Positions 1-4,618 of a stretch of 5,273 bases of DNA are shown here, piece after piece. Location: contig CABUAP010000100.1 in assembly GCA_902489675.1 (NCBI GenBank), positions 1-5,273 on the forward strand, in the 5' to 3' direction. This DNA comes from an uncultured Azospirillum sp. GTDB lineage: Bacteria > Pseudomonadota > Alphaproteobacteria > RF32 > CAG-239. The notes under the pieces are model-generated. The model was given only the letters and a program-made list of their open reading frames with translations. It did no database searches and was not told the DNA's origin. The translations under genes and the position numbers were made by a program. Within the stretch, counting starts at the first letter, position 1. Each line of letters begins with the position of its first letter.

Positions 1-11
1 TTCAATTCATC

Positions 12-40
12 TTGACAAATATGTTAAAATGAATTACTCT
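12..40 (+). promoter_or_regulatory. Possible sigma-70-type promoter, plus strand
   Basis: A perfect TTGACA box lies at 12-17. Two -10 candidates exist. TACTCT at 35-40 has the ideal 17-nt spacer but matches the consensus at only three positions. TAAAAT at 25-30 matches better and carries an extended-10 TG at 22-23, but has no -35 at the right distance. The element is flanked by a 7-bp inverted repeat, AATTCAT at 4-10 and ATGAATT at 29-35, which could be an operator. Its transcript would run toward the hairpins at 36-66 and 100-121. The core boxes are seen directly; activity is inferred. Confidence 0.3.
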
Positions 41-66
41 ATAACCATTGAGGTGGAGTATAGAGT
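36..66. repeat. Imperfect hairpin (8-bp outer stem)
   Basis: ACTCTATA at 36-43 is perfectly complementary to TATAGAGT at 59-66. Inside the loop a second short stem, CCA at 45-47 with TGG at 54-56, can form. An alternative fold pairs GGAGT at 55-59 with ACTCC at 74-78, so two mutually exclusive structures are possible. The hairpin begins where a transcript from the promoter-like boxes at 12-40 would start. It could be the 5' stem of a small RNA, an operator or a recombination site; the sequence alone does not decide. Confidence 0.45.
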
Positions 67-130
67 TTAGACAACTCCTTATCTCTGGTTAAAGAATCTG
101 TCCGTTGTTCCTGCAACGGACTTTTCTTTT
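41..130 (+). ncRNA. Candidate small non-coding RNA
   Basis: The region has a promoter-like TTGACA at 12-17, an imperfect hairpin at 36-66, a less structured middle (67-99) and a strong plus-strand terminator at 100-130. No plus-strand reading frame with a start codon and ribosome binding site fits in the roughly 90 nt. A GAGGTGGAG stretch at 50-58 resembles a Shine-Dalgarno sequence, but no start codon follows at a useful distance. This layout is what a short independent RNA would look like. It points toward the 3' end of the lysis operon and stops before it. No RNA family is recognised, and the start and very existence of the RNA are inferred. Confidence 0.2.
100..130 (+). terminator. Rho-independent terminator, probably shared by both strands
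   Basis: GTCCGTTG at 100-107 pairs perfectly with CAACGGAC at 114-121 around a 6-nt loop, and is followed on the plus strand by TTTTCTTTT (122-130). This is a strong plus-strand signal. On the minus strand the same stem is followed by a weaker U-containing stretch (AGATTCTTT), so it may also end the lysis operon, whose last stop codon is at 153-155. A bidirectional terminator between convergent transcripts is the simplest reading. Confidence 0.75.
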
Positions 131-152
131 ATAACTTATGTTTTAGGGGCTG

Positions 153-308
153 TCAATACAGCCCTGCCAGCCCGAACCGCCACGCACAGATTGCCGCAAC
201 CGCCAACATTCCCCACAGCAGCCAGTAAATCCGCCGATTTTTCAAAGCCAGCCCGATCAGCCAACGCCAGAAGCGATACCGGCAGTTTTGATGTTCCTTT
301 TCTTCCAT
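153..308 (-). CDS. Small single-span membrane protein, candidate lysis accessory
   Basis: This 51-codon gene is easy to miss because of its size. Its ATG (306-308) overlaps the TGA of the wall hydrolase gene by one base (TGATG), and an AAGGGA ribosome binding site lies at a suitable distance inside the end of that gene. The product starts with a charged segment (MEEKEH), continues with an aromatic, basic stretch around FWRWLIGLAL (residues 13-22), then KNRR (23-26) as a positive stop signal, and a hydrophobic span from about I27 to W43. It ends GLAGLY. By position, directly after an endolysin, it could be a holin, antiholin or other lysis accessory, but it matches no family I can name. Tight coupling makes translation likely; the function is inference. 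Confidence 0.7.
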   Translation of the reverse strand: MEEKEHQNCRYRFWRWLIGLALKNRRIYWLLWGMLAVAAICAWRFGLAGLY

Positions 309-706
309 CAGTCAATTCCCTTAAAAAACAAATGATGCCCGCAGATATAACACGGCTTCATGCCTTTTGCCCATTTAGGCGCCGCACAAACTTTTGGATT
401 ATAGTAGTGTGTCGCGCCGCCGGTCGGATCCGGCTCAAACTCTGCCTCCTCAATCAGGTCAATATACGGTTTAAGCTCAATATAAATCAGTTCTTCCATC
501 TTCGCCCGATTTGGATCATTCTTATTCCAGCAAGAATATTGCCACGGCTTTTTGCAAGTCGACGCAATTGTCTTGCCCGCAAACCACCGCCCGGATTTAA
601 AACGATTAAAGACGGTATGTATAACCGCCTTTTGCCCCTCTTTGCTCTCTCCTCTGGCCTCGCCCCATACGGTTCGCGCCAATGTCAAAATATCATCATC
701 GTTCAC
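308..706 (-). CDS. SleB-type phage cell wall hydrolase (endolysin)
   Basis: This 132-aa protein fits the Hydrolase_2/SleB-like family (PF07486), whose members cleave peptidoglycan glycan strands. Visible hallmarks are LARTVWGEARGE (residues 9-20), with the presumed catalytic glutamate E16, then AVIHTVFNR (27-35), GATHYYNP (97-104), PKWAKG (110-115) and a terminal GHHLFFK. The length suits a stand-alone catalytic domain. There is no signal peptide or membrane segment, so it would need a membrane partner such as the upstream holin-like protein to reach the wall. The start is GTG (704-706) in a GTGA overlap with the upstream stop, with GAGGAG seven bases ahead. Five cysteines, including CYIC at 119-122, are notable. 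The family is confident; the exact bond cleaved is not visible. Confidence 0.9.
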   Translation of the reverse strand: MNDDDILTLARTVWGEARGESKEGQKAVIHTVFNRFKSGRWFAGKTIASTCKKPWQYSCWNKNDPNRAKMEELIYIELKPYIDLIEEAEFEPDPTGGATHYYNPKVCAAPKWAKGMKPCYICGHHLFFKGID

Positions 707-957
707 AGCTTTTCTCCTCGTTTCTTTTTGCCCTTGTCTTCAAACATCAAATCAAGTTTTACCTTTAACTCTGTCAGCAATTGCGTTTGCACATCATTTT
801 TGCGCAAAAGATCGCCGATTGACCTTTCCAGCGCATCCTGCCTTTTTTCCAAATTGTCAACTTTGGTTTCCTGCCTTGCTTTCCATTCCCCCATTCTGAT
901 AAAATTGCACAAAACGCCGATTAAGGCCGAAATTCCGGCCGCTAAACTCCAATCCAT
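703..957 (-). CDS. Holin-like membrane-anchored coiled-coil protein
   Basis: The 84-aa product has one hydrophobic N-terminal span (about W3-I20, SLAAGISALIGVLC at its core). A long helical segment (24-72) follows with heptad-like spacing of L36, L43, I47, L50, L60, L64 and L68, and then a lysine/arginine-rich tail (KGKKKRGEKL). This architecture, directly ahead of the endolysin gene, suggests a small holin or lysis accessory. Haemolysin XhlA-type proteins carry the same two parts but with the membrane segment at the C-terminus. The open frame extends 24 codons upstream, into the terminator at 975-998. I chose MDWSL at 957 because GGAGCAAG lies just upstream at 965-972. The stop overlaps the hydrolase start by 4 nt. 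Role inferred from neighbours. Confidence 0.75.
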   Translation of the reverse strand: MDWSLAAGISALIGVLCNFIRMGEWKARQETKVDNLEKRQDALERSIGDLLRKNDVQTQLLTELKVKLDLMFEDKGKKKRGEKL

Positions 958-974
958 TATTTTTCTTGCTCCAT

Positions 975-998
975 AAAAAAGGGAGCGTTTCCGCTCCC
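975..998 (-). terminator. Rho-independent terminator before the lysis cassette
   Basis: On the minus strand a perfect 7-bp stem (998-992 with 987-981, GGGAGCG/CGCTCCC type) closes on a GAAA tetraloop and is followed by six U residues (980-975). It starts six bases after the stop codon of the 71-aa gene (1004-1006). The ribosome binding site of the next gene begins two bases after the U-tract, so lysis gene expression must rely on read-through or on a promoter I cannot identify. Confidence 0.9.
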
Positions 999-1003
999 CG
1001 TTG

Positions 1004-1219
1004 TTACAGTTCTTCGCCGCGATTTTCATGATGTTTCATCATCCAAATTGTTTTGGCTTCCGATTTCATCATATGGCCAACGGCTTTGGCCATATCGGCC
1101 ACCGTTTCCGACGAGATTTTCTCGCCCTTGTCCAGCTTGGCTTCAATTTTATCCAGCAGTTTCTCGCCGGCATCGCTCAGTCTGCTGTAAAAATCCTCAT
1201 GTTCATTCAAAGTTCTCAT
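1004..1219 (-). CDS. Small helical phage protein of unknown function
   Basis: This 71-aa, charged, apparently all-helical protein has no signal peptide or membrane span. The central part carries the sequence LLDKIEAKLDKGEKISSE (residues 21-38), followed by VADMAKAVGHMMKSEA and a methionine- and histidine-rich end (WMMKHHENRGEEL). The ATG (1217-1219) lies in an ATGA overlap with the stop of the 109-aa gene, and GGAG at 1227-1230 sits seven bases ahead. Translation is therefore probably coupled. It is the last gene before the terminator at 975-998. I do not recognise a named family. The translation is well supported by context, the function is unknown. Confidence 0.75.
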   Translation of the reverse strand: MRTLNEHEDFYSRLSDAGEKLLDKIEAKLDKGEKISSETVADMAKAVGHMMKSEAKTIWMMKHHENRGEEL

Positions 1220-1545
1220 TTCATTGCTCCTACGATTGTTCGGATAAACGGAGCCGCCTGCCGATAAACTTCGATCAAACGAAATTTTCCGTCCGGTACC
1301 ATCTCCGCCAAATTACCCGAAAGATATTTTTTTATCTCTGAACCTTCGATTTTGCCTTGTTCATCCATCAGCGGACGCGCCAGATGTTCAAATTTATCAA
1401 TATACTTTTGCACCTGGCCGGATATATTAATCTTAAATATCCCGGATCCGACCGTCATATGATCGGACGACACGCCGCCAAACAAATCGGTTAAAATCTG
1501 TTGTTCAAAGAGATCAAGCTCAGCTTGCTGCAAAGATTCTATCAT
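1216..1545 (-). CDS. Uncharacterised phage protein, 109 aa
   Basis: The product begins with an acidic helix (MIESLQQAELDLFEQQILTD), followed by a segment that may contain beta strands (GSGIFKINISGQVQKYIDKF, about residues 33-52), and ends with a helical part including FRLIEVYRQAAPFIRTIVGAMK (88-109). No signal peptide or clear transmembrane segment is present. The start at 1545 sits in an ATGA overlap with the upstream gene, with GGGAGA at 1555-1560 nine bases ahead, and the stop overlaps the next start the same way. It is a middle member of a coupled block of unknown phage genes. I cannot assign a family. Confidence 0.75.
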   Translation of the reverse strand: MIESLQQAELDLFEQQILTDLFGGVSSDHMTVGSGIFKINISGQVQKYIDKFEHLARPLMDEQGKIEGSEIKKYLSGNLAEMVPDGKFRLIEVYRQAAPFIRTIVGAMK

Positions 1546-1937
1546 AGCATCTTATCTCCCTGCGCGGCACGAAGTTCAGCCAGCTGGCGGCGGAGGTCTT
1601 CATTCTCTTGTTCCAACCCCACCGCCCGCCGGCCGAATTCCTGCGCCGTTTCCGCCACTACATTGACATATTCGTCTGCAAGGGCGGCAAACATGGGAAT
1701 TTGCACAAACTCATCCTTAAAGCGCTCAAACAACCAATCGTTAAAAGTCGTCATCATCTGCTGCCGTTTGGCCAAAGCTTTTTCATTGCTGTTGACAAAC
1801 GCCTGCTGATCGTTTGACATCTTGTTGACCAACTCATCAAAACGCTGCCATACCGCCGCCCGCACCGGAGCGCTGCCCTGGCTTTCTATCTGATGAAGCT
1901 TTTGCTTAAATTCCTCGATTGCGTCGATTTTTCCCAT
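1542..1937 (-). CDS. Uncharacterised phage coiled-coil protein, 131 aa
   Basis: The protein is predicted to be mostly helical and rich in Gln, Glu and Ala. The C-terminal part, EQENEDLRRQLAELRAA (residues 109-125), has classic leucine heptads of a short coiled coil and suggests oligomerisation. The middle is aromatic (FNDWLFERFKDEFVQIPMF). There is no membrane segment. The start at 1937 is preceded by AAAAGGAG (1947-1954) with a nine-base gap, a strong site, and lies 18 bases after the stop of the glycine-rich gene. Its stop overlaps the next start (ATGA). A structural, scaffold or assembly role is possible, but nothing in the sequence proves it. Confidence 0.75.
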   Translation of the reverse strand: MGKIDAIEEFKQKLHQIESQGSAPVRAAVWQRFDELVNKMSNDQQAFVNSNEKALAKRQQMMTTFNDWLFERFKDEFVQIPMFAALADEYVNVVAETAQEFGRRAVGLEQENEDLRRQLAELRAAQGDKML

Positions 1938-1955
1938 GATGCCGCTCTCCTTTTG

Positions 1956-2534
1956 CTAGGCTGCCGGAGTGCTCGATTCTGTCGGCGCTTTCCAGTCATT
2001 GTATCGCGGCATCGCTGACGGACACAAGTTGGAAAGCGGCATAACCAGTTTGCCCGGAACAAATGTCGCATTGCAATAACACAGAATTTCGTTTCTGGTC
2101 GTGTCGATGCGGTTATTGAGGAAAGCGAAGTTATCAACCGTCGCCTGTTTGTCAACCGCAACCTGCTTGTCCAAAGCGGCGAAAGCAGCTGCCAATTCTT
2201 TATAGTTGGCATTGATTTTGTCGTCGTTTTTGTTCGACATCGAAATCGCTTCCTTATAAACATCAATGCCGACACTGTCGGTATAACGTTCAGCTTCAAG
2301 TTTAGCAATATGCGCTTCCAAAGCCGAAATCACCCGACTGTCACCGACGGCAGTCGCACCGGCAGCAACGGCACCGGCATTACCCAAGCCGCCAAACAGG
2401 CCGCCCAACAAGCCGCCGCCGTTTGAAAGCTGATTGACCAATGCCACGGTTCCCGGGATGGCCAGACCGAGAGCGGTACCGGCCAGTCCTTTGGAAGCAA
2501 CGGATTTTTCGCCGTCCGAAGTTTTAATCATCAT
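1956..2534 (-). CDS. Glycine-rich / coiled-coil phage protein of unknown function
   Basis: The 192-aa product has three parts. Residues 16-64 form a Gly/Ala/Leu-rich low-complexity segment (GLAGTALGLAIPG, then GGGLLGGLFGGLG) that could insert in a membrane or pack as a fibre. Residues 66-150 are a long charged helix likely to form a coiled coil, including ISALEAHIAKLEAERYTD. The end holds CYC, then TFVPGKLVMPL and CPSAMPRYNDW. Proteins with a Gly-rich head, a long helix and an ending like this look familiar from gut phages near tail and lysis genes, but I recall no established function. The first of two adjacent ATGs (2534) is preferred because GGAG at 2543-2546 is eight bases away. It opens a new unit after the 2602-2630 hairpin. 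Confidence 0.8.
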   Translation of the reverse strand: MMIKTSDGEKSVASKGLAGTALGLAIPGTVALVNQLSNGGGLLGGLFGGLGNAGAVAAGATAVGDSRVISALEAHIAKLEAERYTDSVGIDVYKEAISMSNKNDDKINANYKELAAAFAALDKQVAVDKQATVDNFAFLNNRIDTTRNEILCYCNATFVPGKLVMPLSNLCPSAMPRYNDWKAPTESSTPAA

Positions 2535-2590
2535 GATCGTTTCTCCATTAAATTAATTAAAATTAACGAAGAAAGCTCGAAAACTTATCT

Positions 2591-2630
2591 TATAAAAATA
2601 ACTTCAGGATACTTTCTTCATATCCTAAAG
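2591..2630 (-). terminator. Probable terminator after the HTH gene
   Basis: On the minus strand 2630-2621 and 2611-2602 form a ten-position stem with one mismatch (core AGGATA/TATCCT) and a 9-nt loop. It is followed by the U-rich TTATTTTTAT. The stem is AT-rich and so weaker than the other terminators here. It lies between the stop of the 91-aa gene at 2667 and the start of the glycine-rich gene at 2534, in the largest internal gap. The remaining bases up to the next ribosome binding site are very AT-rich, and I find no convincing promoter there. Confidence 0.55.
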
Positions 2631-2666
2631 TACCTGCTATAATAATCATAAAGAACGCCGCCGGCT

Positions 2667-2942
2667 CTACTTCGCGGGACATTCCAAAAGCCTTGAAATA
2701 TAAGCCGTTAAAAGATCGGCGGACATCTCGAGGGCTTTGTTATACCGGCGGGAAATCGTTTTGACCTCCCGCCCCTCGTCAAAAGCAATTCGTTTTTGCG
2801 GAATTTTCAAAACATCGACATCAATCAAAATTTTCTTTTGCGTTTCCAGCAGCGGAAACGAACCAATCAGCTCAATAGCCTTTTCTTTCGACATCCGTTG
2901 AAATATAAATTTTGCAAATTCCTTTTTGACCGCCGCCCGCAT
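2667..2942 (-). CDS. Small protein with sigma-region-4-like helix-turn-helix
   Basis: This 91-aa protein resembles the DNA-binding region 4 of sigma-70 factors, or related small phage HTH proteins. Residues 48-72 (PQKRIAFDEGREVKTIS followed by RRYNKALE) give the pattern of two helices around a turn, the second basic and ending in the RRxNKAL form typical of recognition helices. The N-terminal part (MRAAVKKEFAKFIFQRMSKE) is a basic, aromatic helix. The start at 2942 is set by a strong GGAGG (2947-2951), though it sits only four bases ahead, and lies ten bases after the DUF1353 stop. Its place between fibre and lysis modules would suit a late regulator, but structural proteins can carry such folds, so the role is open. 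Confidence 0.75.
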   Translation of the reverse strand: MRAAVKKEFAKFIFQRMSKEKAIELIGSFPLLETQKKILIDVDVLKIPQKRIAFDEGREVKTISRRYNKALEMSADLLTAYISRLLECPAK

Positions 2943-2952
2943 AAGACCTCCA

Positions 2953-3303
2953 TCACTTCCACCCCTTTAAAATCTGGTATAATTCAACAAAGGCATAAAC
3001 TACCCACGGCTTCCAAGAAGTATACCACCGCTCGCCCAAACCGGCGTTTTTCCAAAGCTTCAGCAAAATCGAAGTCGCCTCCCGCCGCCGGAACTGTGCT
3101 TTATGCTCACACATAAAATCATGCACGCAGGCCGCCTCAATCCCTTCTTTAAGCTCATTATGCGTAAACAGCCACATCACGAACCACGGCACCGATACGC
3201 CGTCAAAAACAAAACCGGCGGGAACTTCCACACCGCAGCGGCTTAACTTATCCAAAGTTATGTATTTTTTGCGCCCGTAGACGGCAAACAACAGCTTTTC
3301 CAT
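2953..3303 (-). CDS. DUF1353 family phage protein
   Basis: The 116-aa product shows the DUF1353 (PF07087) pattern: VPAGFVFDGVSVPWFVMWL (residues 27-45), then an alpha-helical part with AACVHDFMCEHKAQFRRREA (57-76), where the HD pair and the following RR are the usual conserved spots, and a helical, tryptophan-rich end. The family is frequent in phage late regions near tail fibre and lysis genes. Its biochemical activity is not established as far as I know. I chose the ATG at 3303 (MEKLLF) because GAGGTG at 3308-3313 lies just ahead. The frame remains open 14 codons further, to 3345 (MAGADALAFF), but that stretch coincides with the hydrophobic mini-ORF in another frame and lacks a ribosome binding site. 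Confidence 0.85.
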   Translation of the reverse strand: MEKLLFAVYGRKKYITLDKLSRCGVEVPAGFVFDGVSVPWFVMWLFTHNELKEGIEAACVHDFMCEHKAQFRRREATSILLKLWKNAGLGERWYTSWKPWVVYAFVELYQILKGWK

Positions 3304-3311
3304 ACAACACC

Positions 3312-3368
3312 TCACAAAAAAAGCCAGAGCATCAGCCCCAGCCATAAAATAACCAACATCCTAAGCAT
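3312..3368 (-). CDS. Possible 18-aa hydrophobic micro-protein
   Basis: A reading frame of 18 codons and a stop translates to MLRMLVILWLGLMLWLFL, one uninterrupted membrane-spanning length with a single charged residue (R3). Its ATG (3366-3368) overlaps the fibre gene stop by one base (TGATG), and its TGA (3312-3314) ends one base into the GAGGTG ribosome binding site of the DUF1353 gene. It therefore fills the intergenic gap almost exactly and could keep ribosomes moving across it. A weak GGGG lies upstream. It might be a real micro-membrane peptide or a translational-coupling spacer; chance is not excluded at this length. Confidence 0.4.
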   Translation of the reverse strand: MLRMLVILWLGLMLWLFL

Positions 3369-4618
3369 CACATCCCCGGCGGCGTTGTCGTTAAGCTCAA
3401 CAATTCATCATCTCCGGACTCGGTAAAAGCCGTAAAGCCCTCGGTTGTAAAGTTGCTTTTGACGCAGGCCACCGCCTTAAAGCCGCCGTCTGTCTTTGCC
3501 AAGGTATAAAGCCATGCAGCGCTGTTTGATTTTGACAACAAAAATGAAGCGTCCGCATTAACCGTCGCCACACTGGAATGAAATTCCGGTTGTTCAGTTC
3601 CGCTCACATCAAATTGCAGCTGCGTCCATCTGCCGTCTTTATACTGATACATCGATGGCGGCAGCTTGTTGTCTGAATTATGCGTTGTAATCAAAATCCC
3701 GTTGTATGGATTAAAGCTTATCTCTCCGTCCAAAACCAAATCCGAGTATACGCTCAGGCTGTAATCTTCGTTGATTTTGTAAATATGGCCGCCGGAGTTG
3801 CCGGAATGCAGCAAATATTTATTATCAAGCGTTATTCCTTCCATCTTTGCAAAATCGGTCAGTTCGGTACCGTCGTTAATAGCGGCGCAAGTCTTTTCCG
3901 TCAAATTAATCTGATAAGGAATACACATATTACTATTCAACATAAAGAAGACTTCAGAATCATGCAAACCGACAACATATGAGCCGTAAACCGAGGCCTT
4001 CGGAAATGCCGCTACTTCTTCGCCGACATTATCATTCTCAAATTTGTAAATCTTTTGAACGCTGCTTGAGGAATCAAACAAATATCGATCACTGATGATG
4101 CCGGCATATCTGTCGGAATAATTCAAAGTTACAAATTCATTTTCTTTCAAAATGTGCATCGGGCTAGAGCTACCGCTGGCCTGCACAAAGCAGCGATAAT
4201 TTGACAAATAGCGCAAAGTTCCGTCCCGATCGGCAACAGAATAAACAATTTCCGCCCCGTTTTCCTTATCAAACGAATAGACGCTTCTGGACGGATACAG
4301 CCCGCGGATAGCAACGGTATTAAGCAAATGTCTTGGATGATAGGAAGTAGGAATCGTCCCCATATCAAACTGCGAATAAAACCCGCTTGCCTGATTAACC
4401 GGCTGAACATATACTTTTTCGCCGGCTGCCGGAACATATCCCAACCCGTTGTGCGCTTCAAAACTTGGAGCGCCCCCGCCCTCAATTGCTTTTATTTTAT
4501 CCGCATATTCTCGGAAAGGCACTTCATCGCCAACCTCAACCCCTTTTTGGACAATCGCTTCCCGGATCGCGCTTTTGGTTCCGCCGATATATCGGATTTT
4601 GTCAACCACCGTCCCCAT
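3368..4618 (-). CDS. Tail fibre / receptor-binding protein, probable beta-propeller
   Basis: The 416-aa protein begins with a motif common in phage tail fibres, TKSAIREAIVQKGVEV (residues 14-29) and PFREYADKIKAI (34-45), followed by a GGG linker. The rest is beta-rich with no signal peptide. Similar strand motifs recur near residues 113 (VYSFDKENG), 154, 190 (IYKFENDN), 234 (PYQINLTE), 279 (IYKINEDY), 323 (MYQYKDGR) and 370 (LYTLAKTDG). The 36-47 residue spacing suits seven blades of a beta-propeller. It ends SLTTTPPGM. The ATG overlaps the upstream fibre stop (TGATG), with GGGGAG eight bases ahead. Most likely it is the distal, host-recognising part of the fibre. Fibre identity is well supported, the propeller fold is inference. 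Confidence 0.85.
   Translation of the reverse strand: MGTVVDKIRYIGGTKSAIREAIVQKGVEVGDEVPFREYADKIKAIEGGGAPSFEAHNGLGYVPAAGEKVYVQPVNQASGFYSQFDMGTIPTSYHPRHLLNTVAIRGLYPSRSVYSFDKENGAEIVYSVADRDGTLRYLSNYRCFVQASGSSSPMHILKENEFVTLNYSDRYAGIISDRYLFDSSSSVQKIYKFENDNVGEEVAAFPKASVYGSYVVGLHDSEVFFMLNSNMCIPYQINLTEKTCAAINDGTELTDFAKMEGITLDNKYLLHSGNSGGHIYKINEDYSLSVYSDLVLDGEISFNPYNGILITTHNSDNKLPPSMYQYKDGRWTQLQFDVSGTEQPEFHSSVATVNADASFLLSKSNSAAWLYTLAKTDGGFKAVACVKSNFTTEGFTAFTESGDDELLSLTTTPPGM

Noticed and set aside
191..976. Long plus-strand open frame of 261 codons across the lysis region
   Set aside because: It lies antisense to three coupled minus-strand genes, one with a clear SleB-type family match, and its translation is low-complexity with no domain. 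It is a shadow of minus-strand codon bias.
958..1029. 24-codon N-terminal extension of the holin-like protein
   Set aside because: It would run through the terminator hairpin and U-tract at 975-998, whereas MDWSL at 957 has a proper GGAG ahead.
1886..2308. Minus-strand frame of 140 codons in an alternative frame
   Set aside because: It overlaps both the glycine-rich gene and the 131-aa gene, lacks a plausible coupled start, and its Arg/Thr/Ser-rich translation looks like out-of-frame reading.
2535..2600. Promoter for the glycine-rich gene unit
   Set aside because: The AT-rich stretch contains several TATAAT-like hexamers, but none has a matching -35 at 16-18 bases, so a call would be arbitrary.
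2590..2649. 19-codon minus-strand ORF (MIIIAGTLGYEESILKLFL) in the 2535-2666 gap
   Set aside because: It has no ribosome binding site and overlaps the hairpin and U-rich part of the probable terminator; more likely chance in AT-rich DNA.
3304..3345. Longer N-terminus for the DUF1353 protein (start at 3345)
   Set aside because: The internal ATG at 3303 has a strong GAGGTG site, while the upstream ATG has none. The extension is also not like the family N-terminus.
4147..4485. Minus-strand frame of 112 codons inside the fibre tip gene
   Set aside because: It is fully nested in another frame of the 416-aa fibre gene, with no independent start signal.
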